A stretch of DNA of 64,000 bases, from the NCBI GenBank assembly GCA_036346375.1, contig CM070500.1:72358525-72422524 (forward strand), written 5' to 3'. Below are positions 32,903 to 44,900 of the stretch, in pieces. The notes under the pieces were generated by a model. That model ran no database searches. It saw only the letters and a list, made by a program, of their open reading frames with translations, and was not told where the DNA came from. Source of the DNA: Guadua angustifolia (lineage: Eukaryota; Streptophyta; Magnoliopsida; Poales; Poaceae). Position numbers and translations under genes: made by a program. Each line of letters begins with the position of its first letter. Within the stretch, counting starts at the first letter, position 1.

Positions 32903-35900
32903 CAGGGGAGGCTTAGGTGACAGCATGAACGCCTAAGCTAGGGTTAGGAGCCCATAGCTATGATACCATTTTGGAATGGGTTTGTGTTTATTCCATGGGC
33001 CTCAAGGCCATATATAAGACATGTACAAATAGCACAAAACACCCTATAAAAATATACTTCTAACACTTGCCGCCTCAGTTGGTTTGCTTATGTTATCTCT
33101 CCAAAGGTGCCAGCATTTGTCAATCACATCGTTTGTACTGTTTTTATTTTCCAATCTGCTGAATTTGTTTCTTGGAATCTTGTGCGATCGCTTCTTATAT
33201 TCAATTTTTGCAAACCACAACTGTACAGTTGGATAGCCATTCCTGCTCTAATAGCGAACTTGATTGTTTCGTTTGCAATGAGCTCCAATGCTCCATTAGT
33301 GCTCATGTTCAAACTTGGTTAGTTTTGTTTGTCTGTGGACAGAAATTACTCAGAGAAGTACTCAATAAGAAACATTTATACTAGTGGGTATGCTGTCACT
33401 GTCCATCAGAATGCATTATTGGTGCTAAGTCGGATGGTTTTTCCATTTGTTTCCTTTGTAGTGCTCATTTTGTTAGACTCAGGCACACATTTTAGAATTT
33501 ACTAATTTTGGATCTTCATGGTTTATATCTTGCAAATTATCTCTTCGTTATTAGTTAGGAATAGGAACTGATATATATATTTTTTCTTTGTTTGCTATTT
33601 GCAGCCTTGCCAATACAGTCCTTGTTTCCCTTCTTGTATTTTATGGTGAGTAGTTTTAATATTCTTTCTTTTTTAAAACATGCAATATGATTGCCCTTTT
33701 GTTTCATGGAAAGAAGATAAGAGTTACAAGAAGCACCAGTAATTTTAATTTTCTATTTGTTGAGCCAACGGACAACTAAATACTATGAACAGGAGAATAG
33801 TAAATGAGCATATCACCTCCACTCGTTATACCAAAGAAGTCACAATCTGACACCTCTGCTACAATGACTGGTGCATTCCTTGGAGAAATCTTGTGTTATA
33901 AACACTCTTTCCTTCTAAAGAATTTACATGTCTTAGTTTGATATAGGTTCGTTGGTCACATCACTATTGAATTTAAAGCAACATCGATGAAATTATATGA
34001 CAACTTTAATGAGATGGGACCAAAGGGCGAAAACACTGAACCTCAGATGGCATTGGACATGCCAGCTTTAATCAACACCAGAAGTTCTATATGAACTGTT
34101 CCCCTTATTAGATGACCTTTCAAATTCCTTCATTTTTTTTCCTTTGTGGATTCTCTCCACACTTTATACAATTTCTTGTAATTCCAGAATATGCATACTA
34201 CATTCCTCAAGCTCACCCAAATGTTTTGCTTTCACTTTTCCCCATTCATTATTTTCCTGAACTCAGTGCCAAAAACGTCGCAATCTGACACCTCCGCTAC
34301 AATGACTATTTTGTTCCCTGGAGAAATCATGTGTTATAAACATCTTTTCCTTCTATAGAATTTATGTGTCCTAGTTTGTTATAGATTTGTTGGTCACATG
34401 ACTATTAAGTGTAAAGCAACATTGATGTCATGGGACATGCCAGCAGACAAGAAGGGGGTGGGGGATATCTCTCTACATACCATTTTTTATTTTAATACCA
34501 TCCAGTGATGACTACATAAAATATAGAATGTGTATTTTTCCTCTGGACAGGTAACAGATCCTTTTTAAGTTTGCAAACATGATTTTGAATAAAATCTCCC
34601 TCTTCAAGAAGTTTATCTTTGCTCAAATAAATGCTGGATATTTTCCTAAGTTTATCATCAATTATAAACACTGGATATTTGTTTGCAGATAAGGGACCTG
34701 CACATTGCTAAACAAGAAGAAGATATTGGATTTTATGCTGGTTTTGTTGGTGAGTTTCCTACAAAACATTCCTCTTTTGTGTCTATCTGCCCAAACACTT
34801 GATCATAGCTGTGTAAGGATGTGTGCTGTGAGGGATATAACTCAGCTTTATCAAACATGATATACTTATGGTGCCTTTGCTATTAATGTAGGCGCTTCAT
34901 ATATGTTTGGGAGAGCACTCTCCTCTGTAATATGGGGAGTCATCGCGGATAAGTATGGGAGGAAACCAGTTATTGTAATTACCCTTATTTCAGTGTAAGG
35001 ATGTTCTTTCAACAAATACTCCTGTACTCTCAGATATGCACTTTTCTTTGTCCGTGTTTTTGCATATGCACCTAGAATTTAAGTATTTTTCTCATATATT
35101 TCAGAATTATCTTCAATACACTCTTTGGACTCAGCTCAAGTTATTGGATGGCATTAACCACAAGAGGTCTGCTTGGGCTGTTCTGTGGTATACTTGGACC
35201 AATTAAGGTACCTAAGCATGCATGAGAGCATTTTCCTCTTGGCTACTAGAACCTTCCATCATGTTCTTGCAGCTTTGTTTACTAAATGTTCAGATACTCA
35301 TATTCATACTCCTGTTTTTCTAGAATAACTTGTAGTTATTTTTATGGCGTTCTTTAATGAGAGAGCAATGTTTCACATATTCAGTTGCTGTGTAATGCAC
35401 ACTACTGTTTAGATCATTAGCATGTTTTGGAGATTATCCTAACACTTGAAATTTGTTTTGTCATAGTAATTGAGGTCTTTATTTACTTGCACAGTTGCAC
35501 CAGATAAATTTTGGCCAACCAGTTAGTACTCACATGGTTCATGTTCTTCACCTCTGTTTGAAGATTTGATTCACAGATAACAAGATGCACTGTTATTTCA
35601 TTTCTTAACACAGTATAAAGACTGCCCATAGTCATGCCAATCAGACGAAATAACATCACTTGAAAAATTATGATTGTGGTGCTTATTAGGGTATACAAAT
35701 AAAATGTTTCGCTGCGTTAAATCTTGTGTGACTGTCTTTTTGTGTGTTCAGGCTTACGCTACAGAAGTATGCCGGAAAGAATACAGTCACATGGCATTAT
35801 CAATTGTAAGTTGCTCGAGTTATCTTTTCAAATTCTTCTGCTACTCCCAACTTTATTGGACCATGATATAATGCTCACCGGTTTCTAACTTCTTATTTCT

Positions 35901-38852
35901 GGATAATCCATCAGGTTTCTTCCTCACGTGGCGTAGGCCTTATTGTTGGACCCGCCATTGGTGGTTATCTTGCACAGGTAACAGTTCATTAACTGACCCA
36001 TATATTATAATCTAAGTCTTTTTGAAATTTACTGTTCATTTCTCCTGATTTTTATTTTTTTAACACTAATCACAAATTTCACAAATTATATATCTTACCA
36101 AGTATTTCTTGACTGTCCCTTTTCCAATGATCTTATTATATAATGCATTTACCAGCTATGTATAGAATTGAATTATCTAGTCTATTTGATATACATTAAT
36201 GATTACTCATCATTACCTAAACATGGCAAAGTATTACACCATTTATATAAATTTTGTTAAAGAACATGGATGCATACATGTTGATTCTATTCATCGTTAT
36301 ATTGCTATGCTATGGGTAAACATGCACCGAAAATAGCTATATGTTCAATTGTTTCAATGTTCTTATGCTGACAACTTGACATACAATTTTGATAAAATTT
36401 GTTACAAGTATTGCAAGCTCATCTTGTGGATTGCTGTTATATCAGCCTGCAGATAAATATCCAGGCATATTCTCTGAGAACTCCATATTTGGGAGGTAAG
36501 AATTTGCTTTGTGCTTCCTTTAATTTTATGCTTCTGTGATGCTAATTCTGTTTTATAACATGCACTGTTTTAGGTTTCCATATTTTCTCCCCTGCCTATG
36601 TATATCACTTCTTGCCATTACTGCTCTAATTGCTTGCTTCTGGCTTCCGGTGAGTTTTTTGTTCCTATATGCATACAATTCTCCATTTTTATTGAAGCAA
36701 ACATCTTTCTTGGGACAAGAATAATTATTTTCATTTAATTGCTCACTATAAGTGAAGTTGCATGTGTCCTATAGACCATAAACGGTACTAGCTCTCAGTT
36801 GCAGTCGTTTGTTGCCCGTATGATCTTGTGTTCTGAACGGCACTTGTTGGTGTCATGACTAAAGAGTTGGCAACTATTAAAATAAATGCTGATAAATTGA
36901 TTTAAGATAGTGATAGGACTTGTTCTGGCCATTGTATAATTTATGTACTCTTTTATATTTTCCTTAATTACTCAGTTGTCTCTATATTCTCTCTGTAACT
37001 AGGAGTTAGAACTACTAATAGTAACTTTGATAAAAGTAACCATTTCAGATTCTTTTGTTTATTAGATCAAAAGGACACTATTTGAAAATTCTGCTAGATC
37101 TACTGAAAGTCTGAAACATTAGTCCAGTACATTAGTTCTATCTACTAATACTCTGTCTGCATCTTGACCAAAAACACAGATGATCTTATTGGCCAGTTTT
37201 GTAGGATCTAAATGTAGACCCTTCTTTCTATTTCTAGAAATCTTTGAAGACACAATATAATACCAGTTGTATCAAGTAATAATTGATAACTCTGGTGAAG
37301 TGCATCCTGCTTTGACATTGGGAATCATAGTTCTTCATGATGATCCATACATAAGTTTATTGAGAGTTTTGATAAAGATGATGTTTTGCTGTTTTTATTC
37401 AGCACTAAATACATCTGCAGTGCCATAATCTCTTTAGTATAGGCACTTAGCCAATGATAGGAGTAGTGTTAAGGCATTTCATGTTTTTAGTAATGTGTAC
37501 CACCCCTCAGAAAATTTTGCACAAAGATGTTACTGTCGTTAAACATATGAATTGATCTCGACTTAACATGTGTTCATGTCTGCAACGTTGCAGGAAACTT
37601 TGCATAAACACACTGAAAGTACAGTTTTAAAGAATTCAATTGCAGCTGTAGAAGAATCACTTTCCGGTCCAAATGCTGAAGAAAATGGGGGTGGATGTCT
37701 CAGTTTATTCATGAACTGGCCATTGATGTCCGCTATCACTGTATATTGTATTTTCTCTCTTCAGGACGTGGCTTATGCGGAGGTAGTATTTGCCATTTGT
37801 TTGCTGAGATATTTTCTTTTGTTGTTTAGCGTCTCATGGTTTTTCTTAATGGCTTTGATTTTTTCCTTTTCTGTATCATTTCTTCGATCGCTGTTGTTAT
37901 TACTGGATTTCATTCTGGAAAGACATAAATTGCAGGTATTTTCTCTTTGGGCTGTCAGTGACAGGAAGTATGGTGGATTAAGCTTTTCTTCTCAAGATGT
38001 GGGTAATGTTCTTGCAATATCAGGTATTTTAAGCACAATTGGAAATTTCCCACTAAACTTAAAGAGTTGTGGATTTACAGGTCATGCCCTATAGATTTTT
38101 CATTGAAATTTGAAGTTTTGAACATCACGGACAGTGGCGGATATAGGGATTTAAGGGAAGCTCTAGCCCCTCGTAGGCTCATACTAGGACTACCGTATAT
38201 GATAACAAATTTACCATATAAAATATATAAGATGGATTCATGGATAGACATTTTGTCTTGGTGGCACTGAAACTGATAATGCAGATTTAGCTAGGTTGAT
38301 GTGACTAATCATATATGGTTAATTTGAAGAATTTAGTCCTGCTAGAGCCATAAGTTCATATAAAGCATATTATCATGATTACTTACTTGGAACTCAGTAA
38401 ATCATATTTTAGGTGCTGATGCTCTGTTGTGTTACATGCAAAGTTTGGTGTACTGACTATACTTTTTCTCAGGTCTGTTCCTCCTAATATATCAGGTTTT
38501 CATTTATTCATCGGTTGCAAAATCTATAGAACCCATCACTTTAGTCCGTACACTGGCAGTAAGACTATTTATTGCTTGTTTGATCAGCTTAGTTATATTG
38601 TAATGGTTCAACTCAATAGATAATTCTGATATGCAGGTATTGGCTATACCACTTCTTTCGAGCTATCCATTCATGCCTGCATTATCAGGGTTCATTCTTC
38701 AATTGATAGTAAATTGTGCATCTTTTCTAAAGAATGCTTTTACGGTGAGTGCAAAAATCTTACTTTAGTTGTGTAGAACAAATAGTTATGTTTTGACAAG
38801 CTACTAGTTCATATTTTCACAAATATTTCAAGTGTGGTTCTATGTATCTGAG

Positions 38853-38924
<72 letters not shown>

Positions 38925-41900
38925 TTTGAGTTCCATAAAAATTTTATCAAAGGCATTTGTGTATGTACTAATTTTACATACGAAAAAAGATATATAGCAA
39001 TAATAAATGGCTCTAATGAATTTTTTTTCGATCATATCACATTGGAGTATCTTAGATTAAGTGTTTAAGTATACCAAAAGTGATAAAGAAATATAACAAG
39101 TTCATTTAAATAGTATATTAGGAGTGGGAGTATGTACTTCCAAGAGTATGGAAGAGGCCACAAACATACATACGTACTACGTACGTACATTATTCTATAG
39201 CTGCGTGCAGTCTACGCGCTAGCCAGTTAACGCAGGCCAACTGAGCCTAATTAATATAGACTGACCGAGCTATTCAATACTCTGCGCAACGAAACAGTCT
39301 CCCGACTAAGAGTAAATTTCACAAAACTACAGGTTTCTTATACAAACTATTATAAAATTACATATTTTAGTTTCTGTTTCACAAAACTACAGATTTCTTC
39401 TACAAATATCAGAAAATTACATATTTTAGCTTTTGTTTCACAAAACTACAGATTTCTTCTACAAATATCAGAAAACTACATATTTTAGCTTTTGTTTCAC
39501 AAAACTACAGATTTCTTCTACAAATATCAGAAAACTATAGATTTTAGCTTCTATTTAACAAAACTACAGATTTTATGAGAACTTGTATAAAAAAACTATA
39601 GATTTTAGAATTAACTGTTTCTTGTAACGGGTCTGACAATTTGGGCCTACATGACAACCTCACGTGTGAGTGAAATAGAAAATGAGAGCGTGTGAGACCG
39701 CTGTTAAGGATATATATTGCTTTGTATAAATGATTGCATGTTATTGGTTTTCCATGTACATGATTGCCTATTATAGGTGTTCATGTATATGATTGCCTTA
39801 TATAGGCTTTCCTTCTGTACCCGTTTGTATATCTATATGTTCTGGTCATTGGCCTCATATTCAATACAATAAGTGCTATTTATAACATGGTATCAGAGTA
39901 TAGGTTATAGCGTTAGGTTTTATCAGGCGTTGCACTTGCGCTATCCTAGCCGCTACCTACATACTTCCACTGCCGCTACCCTTGGGAGGAGCCATCCACT
40001 CCCAGGGGCGGGCACCTCTGTGAGGCGGCAGCTCCATCGTCGATGTTCCCGGCAACCACGCTATCCACCTCCACGAACACCTGTTGCGGTTGCCTCCATG
40101 CCTTCACCACTTCTCGTGGCGCGACCTCCAGTTATCCCGTTCTGGCCACCGTGTTGACCGCAATTGGTCGCCTCGTCGGCCCAGCGGTCGTGTCCGGCTT
40201 CTAAGCCATCGGTGCCACCTCCGCCTTCGACCGGCCGCCTACTTCTACCACTCCCACTTCGACACGCACCGGCCCGCCGACTCCCGCTGGTGTCCTCCTT
40301 CGCGGGCCGCCCATTTGCCTCGTTGCTACCGCCACTAGGCCCACCAACCGCCGCCTTCGCCCTTCAGCTGGCCTACTCTCTCGATCCACTTGCTCGTGGA
40401 GCATCACCCAAGCCCTCTCTACTGATTGGGGATGGAGTCTCCTTTGCTCGGATCCCAAATAGATCCCACAAGGGGGTTTTAATGTGATTTTGGATCCCGA
40501 CTCCAACTTCAAAGCTGCTTCGACTTCTCATTCGGTTTTGGCTCCAGCTTTTCGGGCTTCTAGTTCTCGGCTTTGGCTTCAACTTTGGCTTCTCTTCACA
40601 GCTTCGACTTTTGGCTCCGATTTTCAGCAGTTCATTTTCGGCGACTCGAATCACTCCAGCAGTTTGGCTATTCGGCTCGGCTCTGGCTCTTCAGCTCTCG
40701 TTCGAGTCTTTTATTTTTAGCTCCATTGCGTCCATCTAAGTCCTTAGCATCTTGGCTCATTCGTCAATCTGGCTCTTTTTATCAGCTCGATTCTTTTCGT
40801 CGACTTGGCTCCTTTGTTGGCTTTTCTTCGTCGACTTAGCTTCTTCGTCAGTTTTTCATCGTCGACTCAGGCTCCTTCGTCGGCTCAATTTTTAAAAGTT
40901 AGATGCTACAACGACTACTTCAAGGCCAGGACTTTGGATTTTTCCTATTTTAGTGTCAACCTTCCAATGAAATGCTATTACATATGCGTTACATTTGGGG
41001 GGGTTAAGGATATATATTGCCTTATATAGATGATTGCATATTATTGGCTTTCCATGTACATGATTGCCTATTATAGGTTTTCCATGTATATGATTGTCGT
41101 GGGCCCACACTATCAGACCTGTTACAAGAAACAATCAATTCTAAAACTTATAGTTTTGTTATATAAGTTCTCCTAAAATCTGTAGTTTTGTGAAATAGAA
41201 GCTAAAATCTGTAGTTTTCTAATAGTTTGTACAAGAAACATGTAGTTTTGTGAAACAAGATATTCTAAAATATGTAATTTTGTAAAATAGAAGCTAAAAT
41301 CTATAGTTTTTTGATAATTTGTACCAGAAACCTATAGTTTTATGAAATTTACTCCAGTACAAGAAACCTATAGTTTTATGAAATTTACTCCCTAACTAGT
41401 AAATGACTAATAAATGCTTCTTCTTGTTTGCACTTGAATCTTTCTTTTTTTTATTTAGCTATAACTTTCAAATGAGATTGATTTTGGTCTTCAATTTTAT
41501 ATGGTTGTAGAATCTCACATCCTCTATGTATGGTAATTTTTTGAGAATTTTTGAAAATATGTAATGTGTTTTTCATGGATTTTTTGAAAACACTAGATGT
41601 GTTGCCTTTTACTATTGAAACAAATAACATGTTACTAGCTATTACACAAGATGTTACTATACTAAAACAAAGTATACGTACAGAACTAAATTCTTGTTTT
41701 GATAGTTCACTTCATTTCAGTATAGTAACATTTTGTGTAATAGAGAGTAACAAGTTATTTCCTAGATAATAAAATGCAATATATCCTATGTAAACCACTC
41801 TGTGTACAATTCATGAAAACCACAAGACAAATTCAGTTGAATAGTAATTTTTCACTGTTTGGTGCTTTGTCAATTTCATATCTTTCAAACGTGATTTGAG

Positions 41901-44900
41901 TTTGATTTTTAAATTTTACAGGGTTGTAGAAGCTCACTTCCCCTATGTATAGTAATTTTTTGAGAACTTTTCAAACATTTTACTACAGGGTCGACAAACA
42001 AAACTAAATTCTTCTTCATGAAAACCACATGTATAAGTTTTCAAAAATTTTAAAAAAATTACCATACTTAGGGAAGGTGAGATTCTTCAATCCTGTAAAA
42101 TTTGAAGACCTAAATCAATATTAGCTGAAAGATATGAAAAAGACAAATTCTACTGAATAGTGATTTTTCACTGTTTAGCTCTTTGTCAATTTCATATCTT
42201 TCAAACACGATTGAGTTCGGTTTTCAAATTTTACAGGGATGTAGAATCTCACCTCCTCTACTATGGTGATTTTTTAGAATTTTTCAAACATTTTACTACA
42301 GGACCGACAAACAGAACTAAGTTCTTTTGCTAATAGTTCACTTCGTTTTAGTATAGTAACATCTTGAGTAATAGACAGTAAAATGTTATTTTCTGGATAG
42401 TAAAAGATAACATATCATGTGTAAACTATCCTTATCGTGTAAAATCTATGAAAATCACATGTACAAGTTTTCAAAAATTCTCAAAAAATTGAATAAGGGA
42501 GATGAGATTCTACAACCTTGTAAAATTTGAAGGCCAAAATCAATATCAACTGAAAGATATGAAAAAGGCAAATCGAATGAATAGTTATTTTCACTATTTA
42601 GTGTTTTGTCAATTTCATATCTTTCAAATGCAATTGAGTTTGGCATTTCAAATTTTATAGGGTTGTAGAAGCTTTCCTCCCCTACATATGGTAATTTTTT
42701 GAGAATTTTTCAAACATTTTACTACAGGGTTGACAAACATAACTAAATTTTTGTTCATGAAAACCACATGTACAAGTTTTCAAAAATTCTCAAAAAGTAA
42801 CCATATCTAGAAAAGATGAGATTCTACAACCTTGTAAAATTTAAAGATCAAAATCAATCTCAGCTGAAAGATATGAAAAAGATAAATTCGGTTGAATAGT
42901 GATTTTTTACTGTTTAGCGCTTTGTCAATTTCTTATCTTTCAAATATGATTGAGTTTGCTCTTCAAATTTTATGGGGTTGTAGAAGCTCACCTCCCTACG
43001 TATGGTTATCTTTTTAGATTTTTTGAAAACTTGTACATGTGGTTTTTATGGATTTTACACGATAAGTTGGTTTACATAGGATATAGTAACATCTTGTGTA
43101 ATAACGAGTAATATGTTATTTTCTGGATAGTAAATTCAACATATCTAGTGTTTTATGAAACCCATGAAAACCACATAAACATGTTTTAAAAATTCTCAAA
43201 AAAAATACCATACGTAGAGGAGGTGATATTCTACAACCATGTAAAATTTGAAGACAAAAATCATCCTCATTTAAAAGTTATGGCTAAATGAAAAAAAAGA
43301 AAGATTCATGTACAAATAAGAAGTAGCATTTATTAGTTATTTACTATTAGACTGTTCCATTGCACGAGGTGGACACTTTATTGATTGGCGTACATGAATG
43401 GTTTGAATGCGCTTCTACTTTGTTTTTGCATGATACCGGGTTATGTGGGATGCTGGGTTATGACTGACGCGTAGCTGCGCACACGCGCAAAATAATGCTA
43501 CCGTGTGTGTGTGTGTATGAAGCCAAAATGGGGCACCATGGTGTCTAGGCACCATGATTTCAAATGTGTGAATTCAAGCCATATTCGAGTATATTTTTCA
43601 AAAATTTTAGTTGTAGGGTATATACCCATCTTTAACAATTCAAATGAAACACTTACCTTTGAAAAAATATACTCGAATTTAAAGATTTTGAATGAGTTTG
43701 GATCACATGCTTTGCTGATTTATATATAAAATTAACACATACCTACAACCAAACTATTATCAAAAAGGAAAACTCTAGTTTGAATTTCAATTCAAACTTA
43801 TTTGAACGTTTGTAAATTGGTTAAACTCAGCATCCTAATTTTTTTTAAAAATTTCGCATGAAAATATATAGAGAAAATATTCTTTTTAGATCATGGTGCC
43901 CTAAGTAATTATTCATATTTTGCCAAATACTTTAAATGTGGATCTGTTCATCTTAGCGATCACTAAGCATGTCATGATTATATATTTTATCTCAAGGCAG
44001 CAATTATTAGTTGCTACAAAATTTTACTCATGCACTTCTCATATGTTTTCAGGTAACTACCATCACTGTGTTCAACATTTTAATGAATGATGCTGTGGTA
44101 AGCTCGTGAAATTCCTAATAACGTATAATTATATCAAAAGTTATCTTCATTTGTGCCTATGAATATTGGTAATTTCAATTTTTTTTCTAATCTCGGGATA
44201 CAAATAACAGAGTCAGGACCTAAGAGCTTCAGCCAATGGCATTGCTGTAACGCTAATGTCCATCTTTAAAGCTATCGCGCCAGCTGTTGCTGGAGCTATG
44301 TAAGTATTCATGGCCCAGTGTTTTACCCACTATGTATTGCAATCACGAGGGAAAGATATAGCAGTTTACTGTAAAGTTTCAGATTTCACTTTGGTTCCAG
44401 AGCAGCTCGCCATTGGAGCTGCTCTGCATTCATCTAATATTTTACATGGCAAACAGCAACTACCTCAATTCCTTGGTTATATTTATTTTTTGTGGATCAG
44501 TTTGGTGACAACGAAATTAAACATATGTCTTTTAAAGGAGAAATATCACCTTAGCATGTTAATTAAAATTTTTTCTTGTAGATTTTCATGGGCTCAAAAG
44601 CGTCAAACAGCTTCATTTCTTCCAGGTATTGCGTAGTTGATTTTTTTTTCAAGTACATGGGTGAATATGAATACATAATTTGCGATCCCTTTTGCTGTTT
44701 TAACAAAAGTGCAACAAACTCTCCACCAGAATCTAAGTTATCTACCAATGGTTTTTGAATATTTTTTTACATCTCTCTAAATGTCATGAGCATTTGAATT
44801 GAAGGACTAGAATAGAGAGATGCATGTTTAACATGTATGTGTAAAAAATAACTATAAATTTGTTGATTGGAATCAATGGTAGAAACTACATAGTCAAAAA

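Larger units (their letters stand above)
28530..33065 (-). mobile_element. complete copia retrotransposon in ZIFL intron 1 (4536 bp)
   Basis: Inserted antisense to the gene. Both sides carry the same 5-bp duplication CTTGC (28525-28529 and 33066-33070). The LTRs are only 97 bp (28530-28626 and 32969-33065), with about 11 mismatches between them, mostly transitions. Inside the right LTR is the primer-binding site TGGTATCATAGC; inside the left LTR is a purine tract (GAGGGGTGGGGGA on the minus strand). Domain order on the minus strand is copia-type: protease region about 31860-31560, integrase core 31098-30811 ([12 protein letters not shown]), reverse transcriptase 30085 to about 29160 ([19 protein letters not shown]), RNase H about 29050-28700. 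Stops and frameshifts throughout show that it is inactive. Confidence 0.95.

Noticed and set aside
32729..32926. Arg-Glu and Ser-Leu repeat frames
   Set aside because: They are translations of the (GA)n run in the copia leader.
37570..38094. 174-residue frame as a single ZIFL exon
   Set aside because: It reads through introns 10 and 11; splice sites at 37782/37936 and 38023/38473 restore the family sequence instead.
38832..39068. Tyr-Ile repeat frames
   Set aside because: They are produced by the (TA)n microsatellite on both strands.
39873..40839. Pro/Arg- and Ser-rich frames inside the nested copia-type element
   Set aside because: The composition follows GC-rich and TTCGGCT repeats; no gag or other domain was found.
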